From the NCBI GenBank assembly GCA_002321335.1, contig DCMG01000003.1, forward strand, positions 1 to 42,885: a DNA stretch of 42,885 nt, written 5' to 3'. Both the position numbers and the translations under genes were made by a program. The notes beneath the pieces were generated by a model. It worked only from the letters and a program-made list of their open reading frames with translations, ran no database searches and was not told where the DNA came from. Source of the DNA: Bacteroidales bacterium UBA1628 (GTDB taxonomy: Bacteria; Bacteroidota; Bacteroidia; Bacteroidales; UBA932). Numbering within the stretch: the first letter of the stretch is position 1; the number at the start of each line of letters is the position of its first letter. This document shows, one piece after another, positions 1-7,635 of the stretch.

Positions 1-1363
1 CGAAAACGGCGCAGAGCACAAGAGACATCGCCACGAGTGCGCTTCCAATCTCTCCCATCGCCTTTTTTGTCGCCTCGTACGGAGACAGATGTTCGCTTGA
101 CATTATCCTGTCCACATTCTCCACGACCACGATGGCATCGTCCACGACGATTCCGATGGCCAGGATAAGGCCAAGCAACGTCATCATATTCAGAGAGAAG
201 CCGAAAATCAGCATCACGCCGAACGTGCCGATAAGGGAAATCGGCACCGCTATGGCAGGAACCAGTGTGGCACGGACATTCTGGAGAGACAGGAACACCA
301 CCAGAATGACGAGTATCAAGGCTTCAAACAAGGTCCTGTAGACGTGGTGGATGGACTCCGAGATGTAGGTGGTCATATCGAACGGTATGTCGTAGGACAT
401 TCCGTCCGGGAATCCATTGCTGATTTCCTCCATCTCCGCCTTGACATTATCGGCAACCTCCACGGCATTGGCTCCCGGAAGCATGAATACGTTCATCACG
501 GCGGCATTGCGGGCGTTGATGCCACTCTCTGTATTGTACGACTGGGCCTCAAGCGAGATCCTGGCGACATCCCTGAGGCGTATGATGGAGCCATCCGCGC
601 CTGTCCGGACCACGATGTTCTCGAACTGTTCGACCGAAGAGAGTCTGCCGGGAGCCGTGATAGGGATGGTAACATCCACATCCGTGATCGGTTGCTGTCC
701 GAGCACTCCAGCCGCCGCCTCACGGTTCTGGTCCTTCAATGCGCTCTGCAAGTCCTTGACCGTTATTCCGAGACTGGCCATCTTGTCCGGCTGCACCCAG
801 ATCTGCATCGCATAGTAGCGGCTTCCCACATTGGAAACAACTCCCACTCCCGGAACACGCCTCAAGCGGTCTTGAATATTCAAGGTGGTGTAGTTGCTGA
901 GATAAACCTCATCGAATTTCGGGTCATCTGACATCACCGTGATCGTCATCAGCTTGCTGGAAGACTCCTTTTCCACCGAAATGCCGTTCTGCACGACTTC
1001 GGCCGGAAGTCTGGACTCCGCCAGCTTCACCCTGTTCTGAACCTCGACAGCGGCCAAATCCGGATCCGTGGATATGTCGAATGTCAATGTCGCTGAATAT
1101 CCTCCGTTGTTGGAATTGCTTGACTCCATATAGAGCATCCCCGGCGTTCCGTTGAGCGACTGCTCGATAGGAGTCGCGACGGCCTGCGACACGGTCTGCG
1201 AGTTGGCGCCCGGATAGGATGTGGACACGCGCACTACCGGAGGAACAATCTTCGGGTACTGGTCAACCGGCAGCATCGTCAGCCCGATGAGCCCGACAAG
1301 TACAATTATAATGGATATGACAGTCGAGAATACGGGCCTGTCAATAAAGAAATCGGATTTCAT
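1..1363 (-). CDS. RND multidrug efflux transporter (AcrB/MexB-like), partial
   Basis: This is the N-terminal 454 codons of an inner-membrane proton-driven drug exporter; the rest lies beyond the left edge. The translation opens MKSDFFIDRPVFSTVISIII, a typical HAE1-family RND start with TM1. It continues with the periplasmic porter domain (residues about 40-330, including the QSLNGTPGMLYMES segment) and TM2-TM4. The TM4 region carries the family motif AIGIVVDDAIVVVENVDRIM, with the Asp pair that relays protons. The start lies 25 bp after the stop of the adaptor gene, so the two form an operon; the outer-membrane TolC-like partner is not visible here. No frameshift is seen in the visible part. 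Family assignment is certain; substrates cannot be deduced. Confidence 0.95.
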   Translation of the reverse strand, partial: MKSDFFIDRPVFSTVISIIIVLVGLIGLTMLPVDQYPKIVPPVVRVSTSYPGANSQTVSQAVATPIEQSLNGTPGMLYMESSNSNNGGYSATLTFDISTDPDLAAVEVQNRVKLAESRLPAEVVQNGISVEKESSSKLMTITVMSDDPKFDEVYLSNYTTLNIQDRLRRVPGVGVVSNVGSRYYAMQIWVQPDKMASLGITVKDLQSALKDQNREAAAGVLGQQPITDVDVTIPITAPGRLSSVEQFENIVVRTGADGSIIRLRDVARISLEAQSYNTESGINARNAAVMNVFMLPGANAVEVADNVKAEMEEISNGFPDGMSYDIPFDMTTYISESIHHVYRTLFEALILVILVVFLSLQNVRATLVPAIAVPISLIGTFGVMLIFGFSLNMMTLLGLILAIGIVVDDAIVVVENVDRIMSSEHLSPYEATKKAMGEIGSALVAMSLVLCAVF

Positions 1364-1388
1364 AAGTTCGTGTTTATTAATATATTCC

Positions 1389-2525
1389 TTAAGAGCGAAC
1401 CGCCTCGGCCTTCATCCCGTGGCTCAGTTTGTGCTCTCCTTCCACCACTATGACCTCACCCGGATTGAGGCCTCGCTCCACGACCGTGGTGTTCTCCACT
1501 TCCGGGCCGGTCTGGATGAAACGCTTCTCCACGATGCCGCTATTTTTCATCACGAATATGAACGAGCCGCTCTTTTCGATGATGATGGCCTTGGTAGGCA
1601 CCGCCACAGCGTTCTCCCTCACGTCCAGCAGGACTTTCACATTGGTGAATTGTCCCGGCAGGAGTTCCCTGTCAGGGTTAGGCATCTCGGCGCGTACCGA
1701 GAACGTTCCGGATTTAGCGTCCACCAGCGGATCCGCGAAATCAACCAATCCCTTGTACTTGTAGACGGATTTGTCAGCCATCGTGATGGTCACATACGGT
1801 TCCCAGTGCCGGCTGGTGTCCTTCTGGCCGAGATTCACATTTCTGGCCTTGCTTTTTTGATAATCCAGATCCGTCATCTTGAACTCCACAAGCACGGTGT
1901 CGCTCTTGACCACATTCGCAAGAAGTGACTGCGATCCCGGACCGACAAGGGTGCCGATGTCCACGTGCCTCTCACTTATGTAGCCGCTTATCGGAGAGCG
2001 TACTGTTGTGTAGCTCAAGGCCAGACGGGCTTCCGTCAGATTGGCCTCGCTGACTTGCACGTCAGCCTTGGCGCTCTCATAGGCAGCGACAGCGTTGTCC
2101 AGATCAAGCTGGCTGGAGGCCTTCTGCTCGAACAAAGGTCTGATCCTCGCCAGATCCCGCTCCGCCTTCAAGGCCATAGCCTTGTTTTTTGTCACAAGAG
2201 CCTCAGCCCTGTCAACCTGAGCCTTATATTGCTTTGGATCAATAATGAAAAGTATCTGGTCTTTCTTCACGTAGGTTCCTTCCTCAAACATCATCTTCTC
2301 AAGATACCCTTCGACCCTCGCCCGTACCTCCACGAACTGCTGGGCGCGGATTCTTCCGGGAAACTCTCCGTAAATCTCCACATTCCGGGTCCTGACCGTG
2401 TCAACGCTGACCACAGGCAGATCCTCCACGTGATGTTTCGGTCTGAGAACGATGATGACAACAGCTGCGGCAACAACAGCCACAGCGACAACGCCAATGA
2501 TGGCTTTTTTGTTAAGTTTGCTCAT
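1389..2525 (-). CDS. RND efflux periplasmic adaptor (membrane fusion protein)
   Basis: This 378-residue adaptor would bridge the RND pump and an outer-membrane channel. I chose the ATG at 2525 (MSKLNKKAIIGVVAVAVV) because it puts a membrane anchor at residues 7-27; an in-frame start at 2600 would add 25 unlikely residues. After the anchor come the first lipoyl half (about 64-96, VEGYLEKMMFEEGTYVKK), a helical hairpin rich in Ala, Glu and Lys (about 97-165), the second lipoyl half (TTVRSPISGYISER), a beta-barrel (DSGTFSVRAE-like, RELLPGQFTNVKV) and the membrane-proximal domain (AVPTKAIIIEKSGSFIFVM). This is AcrA/MexA family order. It lies directly upstream of the transporter. A perfect 7-bp dyad at 2543-2562 ends 18 bp before the start and may regulate it. 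Confidence 0.95.
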   Translation of the reverse strand: MSKLNKKAIIGVVAVAVVAAAVVIIVLRPKHHVEDLPVVSVDTVRTRNVEIYGEFPGRIRAQQFVEVRARVEGYLEKMMFEEGTYVKKDQILFIIDPKQYKAQVDRAEALVTKNKAMALKAERDLARIRPLFEQKASSQLDLDNAVAAYESAKADVQVSEANLTEARLALSYTTVRSPISGYISERHVDIGTLVGPGSQSLLANVVKSDTVLVEFKMTDLDYQKSKARNVNLGQKDTSRHWEPYVTITMADKSVYKYKGLVDFADPLVDAKSGTFSVRAEMPNPDRELLPGQFTNVKVLLDVRENAVAVPTKAIIIEKSGSFIFVMKNSGIVEKRFIQTGPEVENTTVVERGLNPGEVIVVEGEHKLSHGMKAEAVRS

Positions 2526-2542
2526 AGCGATCTGTTTTTTGC

Positions 2543-2562
2543 GAATCAGACAACCCTGATTC
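2543..2562. promoter_or_regulatory. Perfect 7-bp dyad just upstream of efflux adaptor start
   Basis: GAATCAG and CTGATTC are exact inverted arms with a 6-base spacer, 18 bp upstream of the adaptor start at 2525. It could be a repressor operator for the pump operon or a leader hairpin near the translation start. No regulator gene lies beside it in this window. Confidence 0.4.
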
Positions 2563-2679
2563 CGAATCATGAGGCATCGACATTTCAAAGACTGTTCCAA
2601 ATTACTCTCAGGCTCCCAACACCCTATCTTTCAGAATAGTACAACACCGCAATTCTGAAACGCCACATAAGCACCTATT

Positions 2680-2705
2680 GTGCGATTCTGTTTATAAAAT
2701 CGCAC
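2680..2705. promoter_or_regulatory. Perfect 8-bp dyad upstream of efflux operon
   Basis: GTGCGATT and AATCGCAC are exact inverted arms around a 10-base AT-rich spacer, about 155 bp upstream of the adaptor start. The architecture suits a dimeric repressor site. The right arm overlaps the nonamer CGCACGAAA (2701-2709) shared with the 36.2-kb intergenic region. Confidence 0.4.
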
Positions 2706-2928
2706 GAAATACCCTTTTTTAAGATTAGATTTCAATCGACAAACACAACATCACAACGGACGCATTTTTTCCATATATTGCCAACGTCATATGCGTCTTT
2801 GTCATCTACAGGAGCAAGATCGCCTGTTTCTCTTTTTCAATATCTTGAAAGCCAATGGCTGTGGTGCAATATTACTTACAAAACACTATCAGCCACATCG
2901 CCACTGTGACCCACTCTGGTGGCACATC

Positions 2929-2968
2929 GGCTGAAAAACTGGCGCTTTAGGCATTGACTTTTTCAGCC
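2929..2968. terminator. Long dyad downstream of secretion-like operon, possible terminator or element remnant
   Basis: GGCTGAAAAA (2929-2938) and TTTTTCAGCC (2959-2968) are perfect 10-bp inverted arms with a 20-base loop, about 95 bp beyond the GspF stop. A second, imperfect dyad (about 2891-2933, arms CAGCCACATCGCCAC and the complement of GTGGCACATCGGCTG) abuts it. There is no classic U-tract after the stem, so this may be a small repeat remnant rather than a terminator. Confidence 0.35.
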
Positions 2969-3063
2969 AAAGAGAGCCCTGATCCACTTCCGAGGCACTA
3001 TAACATGAAGGCGTTTTGTAATCACCTAGACGGTACGGCATATAAGCAGCATATTCACAAACC

Positions 3064-4119
3064 CTATTGAATGGTCATCCCTAACTTGAACATAGGAAGG
3101 TACATAGCTATCAGCACGAAACCTACAATCATTCCTATAAGCAGAACCATAAATGGTTCCAAAGTGCTGTTCAACTGCTTGACCTGATAGTTCAGTTCAT
3201 CAGAAGTGTCATCCGCAAGGGTTTTAAGCATCCGGTTTAAAGCCCCGGTTTCCTCTCCTACCCGAAGCATCACAAGAAACTTCTTGTCAAAAAGATCCGG
3301 ACAACTTGAGAAGGCATCGCACAACATAGACCCAGATTCAAGTTCCATACAAGAATCCAAAACAGCCTTACGGTAAGGATACAGACGAAGAATCCCGCCT
3401 ACAAGATTCAAGGATGACAATATCGGGACATCCGAGCCTATAAGAAGGCACATTATCCGACAGAAACGGGACAATTCCGCCTTCTTCAGAAGCCCTCCCA
3501 ACAGAGGAATATGCAGGATAAACTCCGAAATCAACCTTTGATATTCATCTGTGTTTCCATAGACCCGTCTTATTACAAGAAACAACGCCACAAGAGCCAC
3601 AAAGGCAAAAAACAGAGACGGCACATAAGAAGACACACCCATCAGAAAGCGAGTAAGAGCAGGAAGTTCCCCTCCCATCCTTGAATATACCTGCTCGAAC
3701 ATCGGCACGACAACCAGCAGCATAAAGCATAACACAATAGCCGCCACCGCAAGCGTGATGACGGGATAGCTCAAGGCACTCACAAGCGTACGCCTCTGTG
3801 TTTCCCTTTTGTCGTAATAGTCTGACAGAAAGGACAAAGCCTCCATCAGTTTTCCAGACTCCTCCCCGATCCTGATGACACCGCAATCAATCCTGTCAAA
3901 GCCTCCGACATATTCCATAGCCTCCCACAGACATCCTCCCGACACAACACGCCCGAGAATCTTTTCATAGATATTCCTGTCACTTCCCTTGGAACTTTCG
4001 ATCAACAAAGAAAACGACGATGAAAAACTCAATCCCGAATGCAACAGAACATACAGTTGGGAATAGAAAGCCTTTTTCTTCTTGTCAGACAGACGTTTGC
4101 TCAGTTCCATTTCTCGCAT
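3064..4119 (-). CDS. GspF/PilC-like inner-membrane platform protein
   Basis: This 351-residue polytopic protein is the inner-membrane platform that the GspE/PilB ATPase drives in type II secretion and type IV pilus machines. Two copies of the T2SSF helical domain are visible. The first (residues about 10-115) has KLMEALSFLSDYYDKRE; the second (about 215-320) has SRFCRIMCLLIGSDVPIL and the family hallmark FLVMLRVGEETGALNRML. Membrane helices lie near 117-145, 165-187 and 325-347. It is the last gene of the operon and overlaps the preceding pseudopilin gene by 19 bases; a second ATG at 4110 is an equally possible start. Length is slightly below the usual 400 residues because of a short N-terminus. 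Confidence 0.92.
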   Translation of the reverse strand: MREMELSKRLSDKKKKAFYSQLYVLLHSGLSFSSSFSLLIESSKGSDRNIYEKILGRVVSGGCLWEAMEYVGGFDRIDCGVIRIGEESGKLMEALSFLSDYYDKRETQRRTLVSALSYPVITLAVAAIVLCFMLLVVVPMFEQVYSRMGGELPALTRFLMGVSSYVPSLFFAFVALVALFLVIRRVYGNTDEYQRLISEFILHIPLLGGLLKKAELSRFCRIMCLLIGSDVPILSSLNLVGGILRLYPYRKAVLDSCMELESGSMLCDAFSSCPDLFDKKFLVMLRVGEETGALNRMLKTLADDTSDELNYQVKQLNSTLEPFMVLLIGMIVGFVLIAMYLPMFKLGMTIQ

Positions 4120-4370
4120 ATTCCTATAATTTCCCCGTTCTGAAAGAATCTGACACTGTCGCCAATGTCAATGCTGTCGCTACGCTCGGCAAGCATCTCA
4201 TACCGTTCCAGCCGGCCCAAGTCCTCACCGAAGCCATTCAATGAATATCTGGACAAACTCATACGAAGCATATCCACGCCATCAAAAACCAACAGTAAAA
4301 GAATGCCACCCAGCAGCATAGCGACAAGCAGCTCCGGAAGAGTACTTCCTTTAAATTTCATCCTTCTCAT
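4101..4370 (-). CDS. Minor pseudopilin (type IV pilin N-terminal signal)
   Basis: This is a very small (89-residue) filament subunit. Residues 1-8 form a basic leader ending in Gly8. The mature part begins STLPE, giving the prepilin-peptidase consensus with Glu at +5, then a hydrophobic helix (LLVAMLLGGILLLLVF). The remaining 55 residues are an alpha-helical spine with little globular domain, far shorter than normal pseudopilins. It overlaps both neighbours (20 bp upstream, 19 bp downstream), which fits tight translational coupling. It is probably a GspH/I/J-type tip subunit; the exact class cannot be assigned. Confidence 0.85.
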   Translation of the reverse strand: MRRMKFKGSTLPELLVAMLLGGILLLLVFDGVDMLRMSLSRYSLNGFGEDLGRLERYEMLAERSDSIDIGDSVRFFQNGEIIGICEKWN

Positions 4371-4680
4371 CTACCAAATAACGATACTCTATTTTCTGCC
4401 CACCTTTCATCGTTGCGGTCACATTGATCTCAACAATTCCTTCCATCTCTGACGTATCCTTGCGAACCCAGCGCATAGTGCCCCAAGGATATTCACGCAA
4501 GCCATCAGACATCACCACTGATGAATCTCGGAACTCATTGAAACTTTGCTCCATCGCAGACCAGTCGGGATTACTGATCTTATGAATATGAACCAACGCC
4601 TCCATAGCCATTCCAAAAACCAGCAGGAATATCAAAGAGGCCACAATGGTCTCCAAAAGTGTCGTGGCTTTCAGTCTCAT
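4351..4680 (-). CDS. Minor pseudopilin (type IV pilin N-terminal signal)
   Basis: This 109-residue subunit has the leader MRLKA, with cleavage predicted after Ala5. The mature start is TTLLE, with Glu at +5, followed by the hydrophobic helix TIVASLIFLLVFGMAMEAL. The C-terminal part (about residues 55-109) has short beta-strand-like segments such as GIVEINVTATMKGGQKIEYR. By size and order it resembles a GspI/GspJ-like tip pseudopilin. The start codon overlaps the GspC-like stop by four bases (4677-4680), and the end overlaps the next pseudopilin. Cleavage after Ala instead of Gly is also predicted for the major pilin of this operon, so the local prepilin peptidase may tolerate Ala at -1. Confidence 0.85.
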   Translation of the reverse strand: MRLKATTLLETIVASLIFLLVFGMAMEALVHIHKISNPDWSAMEQSFNEFRDSSVVMSDGLREYPWGTMRWVRKDTSEMEGIVEINVTATMKGGQKIEYRYLVDEKDEI

Positions 4681-5123
4681 CTTACTTTGATCAAATGTGT
4701 TTCATTTCCGAACTGAACCTGAATATGTTCCGGCTCAATCTCAACGACACGAACCTTATCCAGAACCGCTCCTTTTGCAAGAGAAACAACCTCACCTTTG
4801 TTTTCGACAAGAGCCTTTACAGCACCATCCTTCCCTTTCACCATACCCTTGTACTTTAGCGGAGGCATCTGCACAGGATGTTCTGGAATAGCGGCAACCT
4901 TCTCCGACAAGACAACGGTCTTAGCATTTCTGGACTCCAGAAAAGGATCACGATAATCCAAACGAAGGGAATCCTTTGTGACAGAATTAGATTCTTTCTT
5001 CTTTTCCGTTTTGACGCTTTGCGCTATTTCCGGACGTGTCCAATTCCAGACGCGGAATCCGACAAGCCCCCATACCGCCAAAACGGCTACCACCAAAGCG
5101 ACCAGCAACAATTTCTTTCTCAT
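4677..5123 (-). CDS. GspC/PilP-like periplasmic connector protein
   Basis: This 148-residue protein has one N-terminal membrane helix (residues 4-24) and a short charged periplasmic linker. A compact C-terminal domain (about 85-148) reads LKYKGMVKGKDGAVKALVEN, then VVSLAKGAVLDKVRVVEIEP. This matches the homology-region/PilP fold, which contacts the N0 domain of the secretin and links the inner-membrane complex to the outer-membrane channel. No PDZ domain follows, unlike proteobacterial GspC, so it is closer to PilP in size, but it has a membrane anchor where PilP has a lipobox. It lies four bases after the GspK-like gene and overlaps the next pseudopilin. Confidence 0.75.
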   Translation of the reverse strand: MRKKLLLVALVVAVLAVWGLVGFRVWNWTRPEIAQSVKTEKKKESNSVTKDSLRLDYRDPFLESRNAKTVVLSEKVAAIPEHPVQMPPLKYKGMVKGKDGAVKALVENKGEVVSLAKGAVLDKVRVVEIEPEHIQVQFGNETHLIKVR

Positions 5124-5127
5124 CTAA

Positions 5128-6360
5128 CTAAAAAACTTTCTTTATCTCACGTCTCTGATAAGGTCCTGTTAACAGAATCGGGAACGGAATATCATCGGAA
5201 CGCAGGATGGAAACATTATTCAAAACGCCGGGATACTTGTACCCGTCTTTCTCGTAAAAACAGTCTCCTATGTATGCCGCTCCATTGACACCCCCCTCAA
5301 GTTCACACGAGCCATCCACATACAGAAGCCCGTCAATCACACTTCCGGTTTTCTGTCTAAGGCAAGGATATTCCAGTCTCTGATCGACCTTCCCATCATT
5401 AAGAACTGCCACATAACCGCATACACGGCTTCCTCCTGCCAATGAGACGAAGGGATGATCAGAACCTGACACCAGCACGCCGGAGGGGCATTCAAGTTTC
5501 ACGTTTCTTCCGACAGTCACGGTGTCAGTACAAAACAATTGCAAACTTCCTCGGAACCCATCCTCAATTAAGGCGGAGCGAGCGAAAACAAGGATGCCGT
5601 TCACTTCCGAATCCGCCCCCAAGGCAAGTTTGTCCGCATACAGAATCCGATTGCCGCCAAGGTGGAATGTCTTGTCCCCGTCACGGGCATACACAAGAGA
5701 TGTCTGTTCTTGAAAGCTGCGATACCCTCCAGCATCGTTAAGATGATACCAAGCCTTTCCTCTCAAGCCACGCAAAGAATCAAGACGTTCAAGAGCCGAA
5801 GAATCCACCGAAGGAAGGATGGAGGTCGATACAAATAACCTTTCGGCAGGAATATGTTCACCAGAAAACGGAACACCGGCCAAATCCGTGTAATTGATGC
5901 CATTCAGAGACGCAAAGACATCCCCATCTATCCGTGTCCGTCCGGCAATGGACAAAGCACGTTTCCGGTCACCGACCCAAAGTGCCGCTTTTGCAGAGTT
6001 CTCCGAGGAACGCCCATAGATTACAGAACGACTGAACGGCAATGTCTTCACAGAGGCCGTCATAATCTCATAAAGTCCCCAACTAAGAACTTTTATGCCG
6101 ACTTCCGACTCGACATCTCCGAAAAGGCTCACGCTTATGGAATCTGACTCCCCCGCCAAAAGACTGTCCACACAGTAAAGGGCAGACGCAGAATGCAAAT
6201 TCAAAACACTCTGTTTCTTCCTATGATAACTCGCATAATACTGCCTGTCCAAATCAACAAGAGAAAAGGCAAACAGTATCAGCAAAGCCATCAACACAGA
6301 GATGACCAGCACAGTGGGAAGCGAGAAGCCACGAAGATATTGAATATTCCTACTCATCAC
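5128..6360 (-). CDS. GspK/PilX-like large pseudopilin with beta-helix-like domain
   Basis: This is a 410-residue prepilin-like protein. The leader MMSRNIQYLRG is followed by mature FSLPT and a hydrophobic helix (VLVISVLMALLILFAFSLVD). Thr replaces Glu at +5, a substitution typical of GspK, which caps the pseudopilus. Its size also fits GspK, the largest pseudopilin. The region of about residues 220-390 is unusual: short repeated turns such as LGADSEVNGILVFARSALI and TVTVGRNVKLECPSGVLVSG recall bactofilin-like or right-handed beta-helix coils. That is not a standard GspK fold. It overlaps the GspM-like gene by 11 bp. Class GspK is likely; the beta-helix reading is inference. Confidence 0.75.
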   Translation of the reverse strand: MMSRNIQYLRGFSLPTVLVISVLMALLILFAFSLVDLDRQYYASYHRKKQSVLNLHSASALYCVDSLLAGESDSISVSLFGDVESEVGIKVLSWGLYEIMTASVKTLPFSRSVIYGRSSENSAKAALWVGDRKRALSIAGRTRIDGDVFASLNGINYTDLAGVPFSGEHIPAERLFVSTSILPSVDSSALERLDSLRGLRGKAWYHLNDAGGYRSFQEQTSLVYARDGDKTFHLGGNRILYADKLALGADSEVNGILVFARSALIEDGFRGSLQLFCTDTVTVGRNVKLECPSGVLVSGSDHPFVSLAGGSRVCGYVAVLNDGKVDQRLEYPCLRQKTGSVIDGLLYVDGSCELEGGVNGAAYIGDCFYEKDGYKYPGVLNNVSILRSDDIPFPILLTGPYQRREIKKVF

Positions 6361-6808
6361 TCACCAATTGAATCAGATCCAAGTCCAAGGTTACCAACGT
6401 CTCTTTTTCAGATTTGTGAGAGAAACAGATGTCGGCCAAAGAAATATCCTGTTGGTTTTCTAAAATATGCACAACCTCGAGCAACGGAATAAAGCGTCCT
6501 TTCAATTGAAGTCTGGCACGGACAATGGAAAGGCCACCGTCAGATTTCTCCACTGACGGAGCATATTCATTGATGACGACATCGCCGTCTCCAGACAGAA
6601 TCTCCCGGATCAGACAATCTCCGGCAAGGCGGTTCTCGCCAGACACAGCAAACCTTTGCGAAGAGATGGAATCCGATGTCTCGGATTTGGAAAGATGTCT
6701 GTACTCTCCGTATAGCGACAATGTCTTCGAGAAAGCCGCAATCCAGAGAATGATCGGCAATCCTACAATCAAGGCCGTTAATTTCAGTGCCCCCGGACTC
6801 AGTCTCAT
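6350..6808 (-). CDS. GspM/PilO-like inner-membrane assembly protein
   Basis: This 152-residue protein has one membrane helix at residues 10-30 (LTALIVGLPIILWIAAFSKT), a short helical stretch and a C-terminal ferredoxin-like segment. In that segment, LSIVRARLQLKGRFIPLLEV and VHILENQQDISLADICF follow the PilO/GspM strand-helix-strand pattern. PilO/GspM pairs with PilN/GspL to form the inner-membrane assembly platform. It sits directly between the GspL-like and GspK-like genes, overlapping both by a few bases. Sequence similarity within this family is weak, so the call rests mainly on topology, size and position. Confidence 0.7.
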   Translation of the reverse strand: MRLSPGALKLTALIVGLPIILWIAAFSKTLSLYGEYRHLSKSETSDSISSQRFAVSGENRLAGDCLIREILSGDGDVVINEYAPSVEKSDGGLSIVRARLQLKGRFIPLLEVVHILENQQDISLADICFSHKSEKETLVTLDLDLIQLVSDE

Positions 6809-7635
6809 CGCATCATCTTGAAATCAAATTGGTACAATGACGTTCCGGAAGGTCTGTCGATCGAGGCAATTTCCAACGAAGGAAATTTCCGATGGATTGA
6901 ACTTGAATATTCCGTTATGTCAGACACATCCTCAGCAGTGCCTTTGATTCTGAATCCAGAAGAATTAACAGACAATAATGTCAGTTGGATGCCATCCGGC
7001 ACCACTGAGGACAGAGCATCGATATCCACTGATGACTTCGGCAGAGACATAGCCTTATAGTCAGCCAACATCTGACGCTGTTTCCCGGTAACTTCCATTT
7101 CAGCCTTGGCCTCACGTTTGGATTCCTGTTGCGAAAGGCGCATCGCATTGACACGCCGATCCAGACTTGAGAACAAGAAGAAATTACAAAGGAGGGCGAC
7201 CAACCAGAAACCCAAAACAGGAAGAAGCTCACAGCTGAATATGCGCCCCGTGACGGCATCGAGCATATCCGAATCCCCGACAATCCGCTTCCAATCAATG
7301 GCTGACAGCATATTCTTCGCCTGCTCTTCGGCCTCACAACGAGTCTCGCCGACTGCCACTCCTGCGACATAAGGACATTTCCGGTCACTCGGTGACGACT
7401 CTACAATCGATTTTCTGACATAGCAAATCTTGTCAGAATACCTTGTCCAATATAAGTCTTTACTCCGTTCTATACGTGACAGGACAGGATCCGAATCATC
7501 ACAAGCACGAGAAGACACATCAGAGCCGAAGACAGACAAAATCACGATGTCTTCTTTTTCCGCAAGTCCATCCTGGATGACCGCAGATCCTCCATTCACC
7601 TCAACAGGAAGGATTCTTTTACTAATCAATCTCAT
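6805..7635 (-). CDS. GspL/PilN-like inner-membrane assembly protein
   Basis: This is a 276-residue bitopic protein. The start at 7635 (MRLISKRILPVEVNGG) is chosen because its ATG overlaps the secretin stop as ATGA; an in-frame start at 7737 would run 102 bases into the secretin gene. Residues 1-145 are cytoplasmic. A membrane helix spans about 150-172 (LPVLGFWLVALLCNFFLF), followed by a Lys/Glu/Gln-rich coiled coil (about 175-210) and a PilN-like fold (about 215-276; DALSSVVPDGIQLTLLSV, then FRIKGTAEDVSDITEY). In GspL and PilM-PilN the cytoplasmic part recruits the ATPase. Here that part is shorter than a full actin-like GspL domain, and no separate PilM gene is present. The four-base overlap with the GspM-like gene supports the pairing. 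Confidence 0.75.
   Translation of the reverse strand: MRLISKRILPVEVNGGSAVIQDGLAEKEDIVILSVFGSDVSSRACDDSDPVLSRIERSKDLYWTRYSDKICYVRKSIVESSPSDRKCPYVAGVAVGETRCEAEEQAKNMLSAIDWKRIVGDSDMLDAVTGRIFSCELLPVLGFWLVALLCNFFLFSSLDRRVNAMRLSQQESKREAKAEMEVTGKQRQMLADYKAMSLPKSSVDIDALSSVVPDGIQLTLLSVNSSGFRIKGTAEDVSDITEYSSSIHRKFPSLEIASIDRPSGTSLYQFDFKMMR

Larger units (their letters stand above)
2526..3063. other. 538-bp gene-free region between efflux and secretion-like operons
   Basis: No credible coding sequence was found on either strand. It holds three dyads listed separately (2543-2562, 2680-2705, 2929-2968), one copy of the nonamer CGCACGAAA at 2701-2709 that also occurs three times near 36250, and one ATATTCA copy near 3053. 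It must contain the promoter of the efflux operon and the end of the secretion-like transcript. I could not place a clean TAnnTTTG box for the efflux operon; TAATTTG at about 2600 is one base short. Confidence 0.6.
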
